Positions 31,135-45,290 of a DNA stretch of 64,000 nucleotides are shown here, piece after piece. The first letter of the stretch is position 1. Each line of letters opens with the position of its first letter. The translations under genes and the position numbers were made by a program. The notes below the pieces were generated by a model that saw only the letters and a list, made by a program, of their open reading frames with translations, did no database searches and was not told the origin of the DNA. The DNA lies in assembly GCF_020360975.1 (NCBI RefSeq), contig NW_025408667.1, forward strand, positions 3,410,001-3,474,000, in the 5' to 3' direction. Origin of the DNA: Hirsutella rhossiliensis. Taxonomy: Eukaryota; Ascomycota; Sordariomycetes; Hypocreales; Ophiocordycipitaceae.

Positions 31135-32295
31135 AACAGATAGATTAAATCTAGATACATTTAAATCAAATCAGATATATCTAAATCAGATTAAATCAAA
31201 TCGCCTCTTAGGTTATTCAAATCAAATCAAATTAACCTACAACATATTTAGATCAAATCAGATCGCAGAGGTCGGATTTATTTAGATATTTAACTATCTA
31301 AATAGCAGCTTTAGGGTAAGCCTCTGCCCACTAAACCTGCCGACGAGACCTCGTTAATCCTCGTTTTAAGTTCCCACTTAGGGACCGGAAGAGGCTTAGG
31401 GTCGAACCTTAACGCGTGACGCGCAAATTTTCATCTTAGCGCGCACCAGCGGCTTTACGCATCGTTAATTATAATCCTACAAATTTGCGCAGCGTTTCCC
31501 AGGCCATTCCCCTAGCATTAACCCGATCCGCGGTTCTCGCGCGGATGCACTTTATAATCTAGTATAGCCCTATCTCCTAATACCGAAAAAAATATCGTGC
31601 CAGTAATTCAGGCGCGTGCTTTTTCTTCTAGTATCATAGACAATGCTCCCTAATCCAGTACATCGGATCTAACAAGAGAGATCGCAGACGACGCATCGTT
31701 CGCGGTCGACCACGTTAGCTACGAGGGCATTAACTAGAACCGAGTATCGGGCTACTCTATTAGCAAGCGTCGGAAAAGGCCGCGAATGAGCTAGATATAG
31801 GAGCATAGATACGACATTAAGAAAGACAGCTCTAGTCATCGATTTTAGCTATATAAGATATATCACCGGAAGAGGGCCACCGTAACGTATATATACGACG
31901 CTGCATCTACGAGCTAAGCGAGCGCCTATATAGCAGTTACTCACCACATCAATAAGGACGGGCCGATACTAGCTTAGAGAAAGAAATAACGCACTTTGCT
32001 CGATATAATTAACCTAGATTCCTACCAGCCTAGGGAACAAGCTCTAATAAATACTTTCGTCGCGTCCTTTAAACCTATTCGCTTTTAGCAGCTGCTCATC
32101 TACTAGGTGACTTACGATAATATCCTATTTTATAAGCTTAAAAGTCCGTATTTTCGCGACTTAATAGTATATGCGAATAGAGCTATCGTCGACTTAGGAA
32201 GTCTTCCTATATATAGTATAATCCGCGAATAGATTATACGGTCGTTCGATCGGCATAAAGGCATCGTAATAGAATTATTGTTCTAGCTAAAGTTA
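31135..32295 (+). pseudogene. hAT-3: 5' end and BED-finger part of a hAT transposase
   Basis: It begins with an AT-rich subterminal region (31135-31310) of repeated AAATCAAATCAGAT-like units, shared in character with the left end of hAT-2. The coding part (about 31640-32290) gives a BED-type zinc finger: WEHRYDIKKDSSSHRF, WLYKIYHRKRAT (Tyr for Cys) and AVTHHINKDGP with its His pair (about 31798-31980). It continues with REQALINTFVASFKPIRF and SPYFRDLIVYANRAI. Homology to hAT-2 ends near 32295, so the catalytic part is missing. It is less saturated by RIP than its surroundings; some CpA remain. Confidence 0.7.
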
Positions 32296-33286
32296 ATAAG
32301 ACTATCTACGTCTAAAGCGGCGAAAATGCTCTATTCTTCTCTAGATTACCACGACTATAATCGCGGTGCTTAAATAAGAAACCATTAATACAGCTAACTA
32401 GTACTCGATACGAGACTAGCCGGAGCGCTAGACGATCGCCCTAATAAATAGGAAATAGAAGACTAATATTAGTCCGAAAATAATAATCTTCGCCTTAACC
32501 GAGGAAAAGGGCTCGACGGAGCGAGGAAAATAGGCGTATATTAGGGAATCGATAACTTAAATAAGCTGCGAGCTATTAGTATAAGATTATATAGAGTGCC
32601 TAAATCGGGAAATACCTCGACGATATCGACGTATAGTATAGTCGCTCCTTTCTAAGCTATAAAGAATAGATATATAAGGGTATTAGATAAAACTATATTC
32701 CTTATAGTGCTAAATAAAGCGGCGAAGACTATTCTAGCGCCTAGAAAGAGACAGGCAGTAGAGATTAACGCCTAAGTTCGCCTCCGCGAGGCTTCTTATA
32801 ACTTAACTCTAATTATCTAGTATAGATAAGGAACTAGAAAGACCGCGGTCACGGCAAACACCATACCCGCTTTAACTACCTCCTTAGTAGTTATCTTATC
32901 CTATATATCGAAATGCGGTGATTTTCAATAATAAGAGAGCGAAATGCTAACGTTATATAATAAGAAGATATAAGAGGACCGCCCTTACTACTAAAGAGAT
33001 ATACTTTATATATACGTTCGAGTTATTCCTAAATACTATACTTAAGAATATTCGGTTTATAGTAAGTAACGTGCTAATAAAATAAGTAGGGTAGTATATT
33101 ATCCTATTAGTTAATAAATAACTAGATCTACCTAGAGTAAGGAGCGGATAGAGTGCTTTATATATAGTACCTAAGGTTATATATACTATTAGTGCCTTAA
33201 GACCGGGTTATAATTAACATATTAATTTATATATACGAGGCAGCTTCCCCTATCTTAACACGGCCTAATTAGAGTAGGGTAAGCGG
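32296..33286. other. Unassigned RIP-mutated DNA
   Basis: Conceptual frames with stops replaced (for example a segment near 32600-32760) look partly protein-like, but I cannot assign a family. No terminal repeats or LTR structure were found. Confidence 0.3.
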
Positions 33287-33330
33287 GTCCTATCCTATCC
33301 TATCCTTCCTATCTTATCCTATCCTTTCCC
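33287..33330. repeat. TATCC pentanucleotide repeat
   Basis: CCTATCCTATCCTATCC with variants TTCC and TTATCC. A looser GGATA-rich stretch, the reverse complement, occurs at about 35431-35540, so the two face each other about 2.1 kb apart. Confidence 0.7.
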
Positions 33331-36300
33331 TTTCTCCTACCCTCCTATCCTAATCCGCTTATCTATATTTCCTATATCTTCTAGTAGGGTTTGCTATAAG
33401 CCTATAAGCGCTCTAGGCACTTTTATAATATTTGCCAACGATATTTATACTACGTCCTTAAGCACCTAAAGGCTTTAGAGGTCTAGTAGGATTAGAGTTA
33501 GTTTAGCGCGGTAGAAGTTAGTTATATAGCGTCGGGGTTAAAGAATAGATAAATATTAAGCTACTCGGGATAGTTTAATCTTCTATTATTCTTATAACTT
33601 TAAGGCAATCTAGTATCCCCTCTAAAGTAACCTTATGACTATATTTACCTACGATATATAGCGCCGCGGCCGCCCGCTTAGTTGATTTATATATAAGTAC
33701 CTACCTTATATTCTTATAGTAGAATAGAATCTTCTAAATCCTCCGGCCTAAGTCTAAAAAAGTTAAGTTTACGTAAATTCGCATCGTTATAGACTTTTTA
33801 TTCTTCGTCCTAGCTAAAAGCTCTCTATAGTTAAAGTTCGAAATATAAGGGAAAGTATCCTACGAATTCCTAGTCTATAATTCTAACGATCTAAAAAGTA
33901 CTTAGGCAGATAAATATATTTTAAGGTCTAAGATCGTTATAGTAAAGTATAAAACTATTGGTTTCCGACGTTATTTGCTTCTAAGACCGTCTATCACGAC
34001 CGTATACGCGCTGCGGAGGGAATACCGGAAGACTTAAGTCGACACTTCTAATATAATTTCGACGAAGTAGACGAAGCTAAGGAAATATAAAGCTTTCTAT
34101 CTATTTATTAATAGCAGCGACCGCGGCTAGCCGAGAGTCTATATCTATTTCTTCGAGGAGCACTCCGGTCGTAATCCGTTTCGTCTCGAGGTAGATAACC
34201 CTATCTATTATATAGAGTCGGTATATCGGCACCGGTATAGTAGTATTTACGCAAAGGAATTAAAGTAATATAGCTTCGTTTAGCAACCGCTCCTTAGCCT
34301 AGAACGGTCGAAGAACGTTGCTATTTAGGCGACGAACTAGCTCTTTATTATAGAGCTCTCTCTTAATAACTTTATCGTCGTAAATCGTAATATAGCGCTC
34401 CTAAGTCTTCTATGTTTTCGACTAGATAGTGTCTATATATCCGGTTTCTATCGTATCCCTTACGCGTTAACGGAGCTTACGGTGCTATAAAGTAGCTAGG
34501 ATTCGAAATTAAAGTTAGCTAGTATAAGGAGAAGCATAGTATCGGGAATCTAGTAGGCTATATAGGCAAAGTATAAGTTATAAGATAATATTCTTAACTG
34601 CTTATATATATAGGCTTACCTACTTATTAAACTACTAGAATAAAGTACTTTACTACTCCCCCTTATTAAAATTCGCTTTAGCTTACCCGCCTTTACGCCT
34701 TTAAGTAGAGTTAGGCACGAGTAGGCCTATAGCAAGGATCTTAATATACTAATAAATACGTATTATCTCACGCCCCTTATTATAGTAAAGGGTAACTAAG
34801 ACTTAGGGCAATCCTATTATATTAAATAACCTAACTAACCCTTTTTAAGCAAAACGTTATTATTATTAAAAGCTCCTTAAACACGACCACCTACTTAGCT
34901 TAAAGCTAATCTTTCCGTTATTAGTAAAGAAACTATATATACCGTGATTTATATCTAATATACCTTTCCCCTAAGCTATACTTTTAGCTTAAGTTTACTA
35001 CGGCGTATGCTTTACTGCTTTCGGTCCGCAATTTATATAATTATATACTAAGAAAGGGGAAGCATTATATATTAGGCATTTGCCTTTCTAAGTATAGGAC
35101 GTTTCTATGCGGCAATAGTAACACGGTGAAATAGCTATCTTTAAGAGAGTAATAGGTCGACTTAGGCAAAGTATTATTTATAAGAGCTTATATAGATAGA
35201 CTTTAGCTAAAAAAACGTCGAGATCTAGTAAAGATTAAATATATATTTGCTATTAATCCTTCGCCTTTGCCTTATCTATATAAGGCTAGGCATTATTTTA
35301 GATATATATCGCGAGATAACTTATATAGTTAGCGGCACGGCACGTGTCCGGGTAAGCTAGCCGCCAGCTAATAAGAAGCTGCAACGTAATATATAACCTT
35401 ATATATACTTAATTTAGGCGGCTGCGATATAACGGGACTAGACTAAACGGGACGGGATAAGACAGGATATAATAGGACGAGATAAGGCAAAAAAGGTAAA
35501 GCGACGTAATAGGATAAGATATAACTTAGCGTAACGCGATAAGACGTCGCGTATCTTACTCCTTATATCTAATTTTATTACTTTAACGCCTTATAGTATT
35601 ACCCTACTTAAAGAGCCTACGATACTAGGAAGAAAGCCATAGTCTATAAAGGACGCTAAATAGCTTATTAATTAGCTTAAGAGGCATAAATAGTCGTTCG
35701 ATAATAACGAGCGCCCGTTAACTACGTAGTAGGAAACGTTATTTCTTTCCTACCACCGCCTTTTACGGGAGAATGCTGCTTCTTTAGCGAAGAGTTCGAG
35801 GCAACGAAAAAGTGCTAGGTTACGAGTACGGAAGATTTTAGTAGATATTTTCTTAACCCTAGGCACCGACATCTTCGTGTTATATACGCTAGCCACGACA
35901 ATTATAGCTCTTAGTAAAATATCGAGAGACGGTCTTATACCGACGCTTCGTAAGTAGTAGAGCGATGCTAAGCACCTAATAGGTCTAGCAATAATAGCAC
36001 GTAAATTATATTCGGACAATAAAATCGATAAGCTTATTTTTACGGCCCGATAAATTGCTATTAGCGTAGTTTATAGGGTTAGTACTCGTTATTTATATAT
36101 CCCTTTCCGACTTCGACGAAAGCTAATAGCCCTAGAACGATAGGAAGACGAACCCTAAGAATCGCGAAATATTAGTATCTACCGAAGAAGACACGCTGCC
36201 TAAAGGATTAGACGTAGTTAAAGCAGCGCCGGTAACGAACTAAGAAACAAGGCCGGAAATAAATATAAGTATACTAGTTACTTAAGTAGTATAAGTTATA

Positions 36301-38280
36301 GGTAGACAATATAGAGTCCGAGGAAGGATTAAAATAATAAGATAATAGGTTCTCTAGCTAGACGTATCTTCTAACTTACGACGATAGACGTTTAAAAAAT
36401 TCTAACGACTAGTAACCTAGTAGGACGTCTATAGCTAATAGATCTATATAACTTAACTTTACCCTTTATTACCTTTTAGATTACCTAAGAACTAGCACGC
36501 CTCCTTAGTATATAACTTCCTTATAAAGACTTCTAAATATCGGTCTCCGGTACGGACTTCTAACTACTATGCTCTAAGATATATCGTATGTTTAGAGATC
36601 CTATTAAATAATAATACTATCTATAACTTTATAGAACGATAATAAAGACGTTAGAGTCGTCTATATTAACGTTATAGATAAATTTACTAGTTCCTATTCT
36701 TTTATATATTTTTAGTCGGCTACCTCTTCTAGATATATCTACTACGAGGGCAATTATATTTTTCGGGGGTATTATTATACTTAGTAGTTCTATCGTCGGC
36801 GAAATAGTTAGACTTATAGAGCATTTATCGTATTATATCTATAGACTATTAGACTTAGTATTAAAATAATAGGAGTAAACTTTCCTCCTCCTTATAACGA
36901 TCGAGAATTTCTTTATCTATTATAGACTTTAGACACTTAATCGTTATCGTATATTAATCGGATATAGCTGAATTTTCCTCTATTCTAGATAAGGTAGGAC
37001 CCTAGACTTTCGAGAGTGCGCTACCCCTAGCTAGGCGTTTAGCCGAATAAGCGAGACGCGTATAGTTCGACTATTAGGCCTCGCATTCGACGTATAACCG
37101 AGCTCTTAGCGCAAAGATAGGCTACTAGCCGGCTAACTTTAGTAAGCCGCGAGGAAGGAAGACTTTAAATAATTAAGAGATAAGATATAGTACTAGCAGC
37201 CGGTAAGCCTCTAAATTAAGAGGTATTAAGTTTTAGCGCTATAGAAATATAATAAATAGGGTTACCGACGTAACTTCGGAGATATATATAATCTACGAAG
37301 CGGTTGTTTTAATTATTCGAAGACTAAAGACCTTAGTAGTTAGGCATAAACACGTTAGGAGTAGGTAGGGAAAGGATATAAGAAAAATAGAATTGCCTAA
37401 CTTTTCCTACTCCGATTTAAGCTGCGGGATTTAGGAGGATTCGGTAATAATTTCCCCTCCTTACCTTTACGTTACGTATACTCGGTGTCTTAGTAGATAT
37501 AGCTATATCGATATAAAAACGCGCTATAAAGCGGGTTCACGTTATACCTAGGAAAGATAAGCCTAGCCGCTATAATAAATTAGTAGCTACTAATAGTAGA
37601 GCGCCTAGAGGTAAGCTTACTACGTTCTTATTTTTATTTGCTAGCTTAGCGATTCCGACTTTCCCCGACCCTCTCTATAGGCTATGCTATAGCTCGTTAT
37701 CGAAGGGAGGAGCTCCGCCGCAGTAACCGTCGGCTTCTATTTCGGATCTTCGACCTTAGTCGTATAGTTTATTACTCTTAGACTAGGGGCCGAGAGCATA
37801 GTAAAGGCATATAGGAGAGTTATAGATAAAAGTAATAATACGTGCCCTCTATCTAGCTATAAGATTAGTGCCGTACTTATAGGTAGAGGAACCTTAGGAT
37901 ACCGATACTAACGAATTATCTTACCTATCCCTTAGCCTATAGAGGTTGTCTTAAGTTTATATATATATAGGCTCCGATAACGCCCTTTAGCGCCTTCTAG
38001 TGCCCTCTATAGGCTATAGTCTTTTGCTACGTCGCTATAAAGAAAATATCCCTAGTTATACTATAAGTATAACTTAGTATAAGCGCCCTTAGTCGCCGAC
38101 TACCCCTTGCTATTTAGCCTAGCTCTCTACGTAATCCTACCCGCTATCGAGGAAGGTAAGAATGTCCTCGATCTCCGCCGCTATAAGGCGTATATATATA
38201 ACTAAATAGAGAGTAAAGAATAAGGGCTAATAATTTAATTCGTTAATCTCTAACGAGCTCCTTTAAGGGTTATACTACCC
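33331..38280. other. About 5 kb of RIP-saturated, unassigned repeat
   Basis: CpA/TpG are nearly absent, so this was repeated DNA. Plus-strand conceptual translation gives protein-like stretches, for example around 34120-34280 (FFEEHSGRNPFRLEVDN) and 36650-36930 (VIDKFTSSYSFIYF, then IIGVNFPPPYNDREFLYLL). I recognise no domain. A GGATA-rich region lies at 35431-35540. A minus-strand frame at 36019-35750 (89 codons) is open but is probably chance. No LTRs or terminal repeats could be matched. Confidence 0.35.
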
Positions 38281-38713
38281 TACTTTAGGGTTATAAATAA
38301 ATAAATCGTTTCTAAATATATTTAAATTAAATCGATATTTATCTAAATTAAATTAAATTAAATCTATTATAAATATATTTAGATTAAATTAAATTTAAGT
38401 AGCCGATTTATTTAGATATTTAGCTATTTAAGTAGAAATTATAGGGTAGGTAGCAACCTAGTAAATATATTAGCTCGCGTATTACCTACTTTGCTTTTTC
38501 TACGGCGCGTTTTCTACGTAATGTTTTTTTTTCTACGCGCGTTATAGGCGCTTATTTATAGTTAACGTAATTCTATAGATCCGCCGCATTACTTTCTTTT
38601 ACCTTTACCCTACGGATATCTACGACGAACCTTAGCGCGCTCCGACTATGCCTATATATTAAAATGCTAAAGAGGATTCTATATATCTAACCTATATCTA
38701 TAGCATTAGTATA

Positions 38714-38718
38714 GGCGT
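38714..38718. repeat. Target-site duplication of Gypsy-B copy 1, left copy (GGCGT)
   Basis: GGCGT lies directly before the 5' LTR and is repeated exactly at 46500-46504. Confidence 0.9.
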
Positions 38719-39202
38719 TGTTACGACCACGGTCTAGCGAACCGCGGGGACTAATATATATTACGAGGTTACGTAACGTAGGGAGCAAGGAATATTAAAC
38801 GGACTAACGGGCTAATTAAGTTTAGAGCGACGGGTTACTTTAGCGCTCTAACGCTCTACGGCTAGGATCGTAGGATCGCTTTAGCGCTCTAGCGCTCCTA
38901 GACGATAGGATTACCTAGCGCTCCCGGCGATCTAGGGAAGCTCTCGAGATATATAAGGAAAGAACGGAATACTCCTTAGGATAGATAGCTCGATAGCTTT
39001 TAATATTATAATTATTACGATCTCTATTACGATCTTATCTTTAATTCTAATTACTTAATTACCTAGTTATAGTCTATAGTCTATAACCTCCGACTTATTA
39101 CTAATATAATATACTTATTATTACTTAGACCACGCCCTATTATATCTACTAATATAAACCCCTTAATAGGTTTATCCCTTAGGAATAATACCGGTCGTTA
39201 TA
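38719..39202 (+). repeat. Gypsy-B copy 1, 5' LTR
   Basis: 484 bp, from TGTTACGACCACGGTCTAGC to CCGGTCGTTATA. Compared with the solo LTR at 14623, nearly all differences are CA to TA or TG to TA (for example GGTCCAGC to GGTCTAGC, GACGTGGGGAGC to AACGTAGGGAGC). Confidence 0.93.
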
Positions 39203-39319
39203 CGTTAAAAGCTCTTATTTAGTATAATACCGCGTTACTCTAAGTAATATCGTAACTATTAATATACCTATATAGTAAGCTAGATTAACTAACTCTAAAG
39301 CTACTATATCGCCTTAAGA

Positions 39320-40620
39320 TATAATACGCGAGATTATTACCCTTTAATATAAGGTATAGTTACTTAGGAATAGAGGAGGCAATAGATAAGTTAGGGACCT
39401 TAGAGAAGTAGTTAAACTAAAATAGCTAGGACTATTTAATAGTACTTATGGCACGCTTTAAGACTTTCTTACTTAACTTAAAGCCTACTACCGGTTTTAC
39501 CCTATTAAACTCTTAGACCTAGTCGAAAAGGTACTCTACGTAGGAAATTATTTATCTAGAACGGTACTCGCTTAGTTTAGACCTATTATAAGGGACTTTC
39601 TCGATAACTAACTAGCGCGATAAGATAATAAAATAGATAAAGTCTTTACTAGTTTCTAAGGATTTAAAGAAGCTATTATAAAGGTATTTAGAATAACCGA
39701 TAAGGAATAAGAAGCTAAATAGAAACTCTAAGAACTCTAATAAAGGATCTTAGTATTAGATTATACTACGAAGTTCCGTTAAGTTACCTTAAAGCTTAAT
39801 TAAGACAATAAACCTCTTATATTACGATTCTACGATAGGCTTAAAAAAGAAGTTAAGGATAAGCTCTATAAGGAAAATCGACCTAATAACCTCTCGGACT
39901 ATATTACTATAGTAGTATAAATCGATAATAGATAGTATACGCGACGCTAAGAAAAGAAATAAGGAAGAGGAAACTAGAACCCTTCTTATAAGAATAACTT
40001 TAACTAACGCGCTAACTATAAGAAGAAGCGCGAAACTCTTATTACCTATACCTATATAACTAACCTAAGTAGGATAGATCTAGATATAATATAGAAAAGC
40101 AAAGGAAAGTATTTTAACTATAGGAAACCTAGATATTACTTTAAAGAATATAGATAACCTTATAAAGAAAAGAAAACCTACTAAGTACTAGCCCTAGAAG
40201 GTAAGAAACACCTAAACGCTACTAATAGATAGGAACTAAAACCCTTATAATAATATAACGAAGGGATCCTAAAATATAAAAATAAGTTAAATTTATAGAA
40301 CTAGAATACCCCTATCTTAAAGGAGTCTCTTAAGACTAGATTAGGAAGAACGGTAAACGATTCTAAGAAAATATATAAAATAAAAATCAATAATAATAAT
40401 AGGTAGTCTATAAATAATATAATAAAGAAGATATAAATATAGCCCTTATACTTATAAAACTCGGATAATAACTTAAGGAAGAATAATAAAGTATCGACGA
40501 TATAAGCTCTAAAGAATAAGAAATACCTAGAGAAACGAAAGATAAGAACGAACTTATACTACTACCCTTACTACTAAGGGAGAATGCTATAATTAAAGAA
40601 CACGCTTTATACTTCGAAGA
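39320..40620 (+). pseudogene. Gypsy-B copy 1 gag with zinc knuckle
   Basis: With TAA/TAG read as Gln/Trp, a capsid-like domain appears (about 39420-39930), with EAIIKVFGITDKEQEAEQKL, YTTKFRQVTLKLNQ and LPNNLSDYI-like segments. The nucleocapsid follows, whose CCHC knuckle reads YFNYRKPRYYFKEY at about 40109-40153 (Tyr for Cys, and Tyr for His). Gag would build the particle. Stops are very dense. The same region occurs inverted at 61845-64000. Confidence 0.8.
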
Positions 40621-41689
40621 ATTTAAAGAAATACTTAAAATTAGAACCTAATAAACACCTTAAATTCTTATAGAAAACTAATAAGCTATATTAATTCGGT
40701 ATTAACCGGTACTATATAGAGAAGACTATACTATAGCTATTACTATAGTCGATACCTTTATAGCTCTATAACGAGAATAGTAACTATAAGGAGAATTTAA
40801 AGACGATCTATAAATACTACTTACTTATAAGCACTATAAGTATATTTTATAGATATTATATATCTACCTAGATTATATAATATCCTTTTAGATAAAGGCA
40901 CGATATAACGCCTTCCCGGTTAAGTTTAAAGGATAAGTACTTTCGAAACCCTACTTAAGTATAGAACTAAACTACTAGAAAATTAATTAACGCTACCTAA
41001 ACGACTAAGTTATATTATTAAAACCCGATTATAGTATACTACTTAAATGCCGCGATAATTACGGTTTATTAACGAGATATCTTTTAGAGATATATAAAAT
41101 CTATAAATACGCTAAAATAAAAGAATAGTATAACGCTACTCGCTCTAAGGTATCTAAACCCTTAATCTTTTAAAGACTTATATAATAAGTTAAATATAAT
41201 AAAGAAGATTATAACGAATATATATACCTAAACTATAGAGTTTATAAATACGAAAAAGTATAAGTATAGTATAAACGATATAATAGTATACTAAAAGATT
41301 ATTAGTAATATATATAAAGGCTATAAGCTATATTCGACTAAGGAAGAATCGATATAAAAATACTATGTAAAAAATAAAAAGACGCTAAACGAAAACTTAA
41401 CCTTTAGTACGAAAATAAATAAAATTATAAAGTATAGTACGTAATTAACTATAAAGTAATATAATATAAACGATATAGCGTTAAGAAATAAGAAATCTTT
41501 AATTAGCTATAAGAAATTAGTCTCTTAAGCCCTAATATAATACTATACGACGAAAATATAAAGAAACGATATCGATAATAAATCGAAGAAGAATACCTAA
41601 ATAAAACGAATAAGGACTAAGTAAAAAACGAGGTACGCTATCTATAAAAGGGCTATAGACTAGCACGATACGATAAGATCTAAGGACCC

Positions 41690-44600
41690 TATATATAATA
41701 ATAGTAAGCTATAGTAACTAAATAGTATTAGATATCTAAATCGCGGGATATTATACGTATATACTTTTAGACTATAGTATAATAGGCAATTACGTTTTAC
41801 CTAGAGTTATTAATCGTTACCGACTTATATAGAGATATAAGAAAGATCTATATAAACTTACGAATATCGAAGGAGAGGCCTTTAACTATAATAACGGAAT
41901 TATTAATATAGAGATTAATTACCTCGATATTAATATCTAGGGCTATAACAAATAAGTTAACTTTAATATTATAGATATTAAAGAATATAACCTTATATTA
42001 AGACTTCTATAGCTATAAGAGAGCAACCTATTAATTAACTAGAAAACTAGCTAGCTATATTAAAACGAAGATATAAGTTTCTAGGACTAGTAGGTTTAGG
42101 AGAAAGTAAAATTTTATAATAATTTAGCTCTTAAATAGGATAAAAGGGATAACCGTTTAAGTAAATTATTATAGGCTTTAGCGATATAAACGAAAATAAT
42201 AACCGAACTAGTAGATATAATAAAATCGACTAATAAGACCTACGTACTAACTAATATAGCTATATAACCTAGCATCCGATATAAATAGAATAAAGGATAT
42301 AATATAAAGATCTAAAGAGTTATTGCTACTTTAAGGAAAGACCTTAAATAAATTAATAAAGAGCTCGAGTTAAGAGAAACTAGCTCTTAAAAGAAAGAAT
42401 AAAGCCTATAAGATAGAATAAAGAATATCCCTTAGGAATACCGGAAATATAATAAACTCTTTAAGGAAGAACTTAAGATAAGGTTACTTAAATATAGCTA
42501 ATAGGACTACGAAATTTATCTTAAGGATAGAATAACGCCGACGTTCTATAAGATTTATAACCTAAATAAAAAGCAACTATAAACGCTACGCGACTACCTT
42601 AATAAGAATCTATAAAAGGGATATATATAAATATTAATATCTAAAGTAGGCTACCTAGTTATATTTATCCTAAAGAAAAATAATAAACTATAACTAGTTA
42701 TTAACTATAGACGCTTAAACGATATTATAATAAAAGACCGAATACTATTACCGCTTATATCGGAACTACGAGATCGACTATATAGTAAAAAATAGTTTAT
42801 AGCCCTTAACCTTAAAGGCGCCTATAACTTAATATATATAAAAAAAGGATATAAATAGATAATAGCCTTTAAAACGAAATTCGGACTATTTAAATATCTA
42901 GTAATACTATTTAGACTTATAAATATACTAGCTACCTTTTAACGGATAATTAATAATATCCTACGTAAATACTTAGATATCTTTATAGTAGTATACTTAG
43001 ATAATATCCTAATTTTCTTAGATACCCTAGAAGAATATAAGGAATATATCTATAAGGTACTCCGCGTACTTTAAAATATAAAGTTACTAGTTAAACTAGA
43101 GAAAAGTAAGTTTTATATATAGGAAGTAGACTTCCTTAAATATACGATCTTATTAAGAGAGATATAGATATAATAAGATAAGATTAACTTAGTTAAAGAA
43201 TAGCTAATACTAAAGAATATTAAGGACGTATAAAGTTTCCTAGGATTTATAAATTACTACTAACGATTTATTAAAGATTTTAGAAAGATTATAATACTAC
43301 TATATAACTTAACGAAGAAGGAAAAAGAATTTATATAAGACGATAAAGCTAACGAAGCTTTTAAATATATTAAAACTACGATTATATAAGAACTAGTCTT
43401 AACTACCTTCGATCTAAAACGATAAATCGAACTTAAAACTAATATATTAGACTTTACTCTAAGAGTATAAATCGGATAGAAGGATAATAAAGGAAGACTA
43501 CGACTAATTATATTCTACTCGAAAAAGCTATATAGCGTAGAACTTAATTACCCTATCTACGATAAAGAATTCCTTATAATTATTTAAGCTTTTAAGGAAT
43601 TTCGATACTACCTTCTTAAAAGTAAATATAAAGTTAAGGTCTATATAGACTATAAGAATATCTTATATTTTATAATAATATAATAGTTAAACGGACGATA
43701 GATCTAATAGGCTAAATATTTATTAGAATTCGACTACGAAATAATTTATAGAAAAGGAATAGAAAATAGTCGAGCTAATACCCTTAGTCGACGAAGTAAC
43801 TACGATATAGGAGCACCTATAGCGAAAGGATAGCTCTTAGAAATCAACGAAAATAAGAACTACTAGTAACGATAGCTAAATATAACATTTAAAGTATAAC
43901 CTAACGACTTAACTTATTAAAAGATCCTAAAATAGATAAAAGAATATAAAGTACTAAATAGATATAATATAGGATATTTAAAAGTTCTAATATATAAAAA
44001 TAAAATCTAAATACTATTAAAATTACGAGATAAAGTTATATAAGATATATACGAATATCTAATATATAGATATTAGGGAATCTAAAGAATAATAAAATAG
44101 ATTAGATAATAATATAACTTCCTATAGCTTAAAAAAGTAGTATAATAAGTTATTAAAGAATATAAACTTTATATATAAAGTAAAGCTAAATAATATAAAC
44201 TATATAGAGAATTATAACCGCTACTAGTACTAGAGAAACTATAGGATTCGATAGCTTTCGACTATATTATAAAGCTACTACTATTAAAAGAACCTATAAC
44301 TAACGTTAAGTACGATAGTATATTTGTTATTACTAATAAACTAACGAAGTATAGGTACTTCTTACTATATAAAGAAGTAAGTAATATAAAAGAGCTAGTA
44401 TATATATTCCTATAAACTATTATTAGTAATTATAAACTACTAAATAAGATTATCTTTAATAGAGGAAGTATATTTATAGCTAAGTTTTAGTAAGCTCTTA
44501 TAGTATAATTAGGAACGAAATATAAGCTTAGTATAGCTTATTACCTATAAATAGATAGATAAATAGAACGACTTAACTAAACGCTTAAATAATATTTACG

Positions 44601-45290
44601 ATACTATATTAGCTATGAATAAAACGATTAAGTTAAATAGCTACTAATAGCGTAACTAGCTTATAATAGCTTAGTTATAGAAATAACTAAGCTCTTACTA
44701 GTATACGCTAATTATAGATATAACCTAGAAGTATTTAAGGTTACTTAATAAGGACTATAAGCGGAACGAGCGATACTATAAGTAGATTAGCTATAAAAAT
44801 TATATAAAGAAATATAATAAGAACTTTAATTTATTAGAGAATAAATATCTACTTACTATAATCGAAAAAGATTATAGGGACTAATCTTTTAAGAGGGAGA
44901 TATAGTCTACCTCGTATAATAAAATATTAAAATAAAACGACTAAGTAATAAATTAGATTTTAAGAAACTTAGACCGTTTAAGGTTAAGAAAGCTATTTTA
45001 AAAGTTAACTATAAACTTTCGCTATTAATAATAATACGGATATACCCGATATTTTATATCTTATTATTAGAACTAGTACTACGAAACGCTAAACTATAGG
45101 ATAAAATTAAAGTCGATAATAATTAAGAATATAAAGCCGAATAAATACTAGATATAAGAAAATAAGGTTAGTAATAGGAATACCTTATTAAGTAGAAGGG
45201 ATACGGGCTAGAGGAAAATACCTAGGAACTACTTAAGCACTTAACCTACTATAGCTCTTTACTTTAATAGTTTTACTAAGCGAACCCTTA
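41690..45290 (+). pseudogene. Gypsy-B copy 1 pol: protease, RT, RNase H, integrase, chromodomain
   Basis: Protease near 41752-41900 has LLDYSIIGNYV (DYS for DSG). RT spans about 42640-43240, with LNLKGAYNLIYI and FIVVYLDNILIF at about 42978-43013 (DN in place of DD). RNase H covers about 43390-43800 (DFTLRVQIGQ, DKEFLIIIQAFKEFRYYL, RANTLSRRSNY). Integrase lies at about 44100-44950, with TNKLTKYRYF, IFNRGSIFIAKF (Asn for the second catalytic Asp) and IDRQIERLNQTLKQYLRYY. A chromodomain ends it at about 45120-45240 (AEQILDIRKQGQ, YLIKQKGYGLEENT). Dead through stops and at least two active-site changes. Confidence 0.9.

Noticed and set aside
35750..36019. 89-codon minus-strand open frame
   Set aside because: It lies in RIP-saturated DNA with no recognisable motif. 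Its opposite strand is dense in TAG/TAA, and an open complement arises easily where TAA/TAG cluster on one strand.
33331..38280. Possible Starship captain (DUF3435 tyrosine recombinase) in the unassigned block
   Set aside because: I looked for the conserved Arg/Tyr-type segments in conceptual translations and found nothing convincing.
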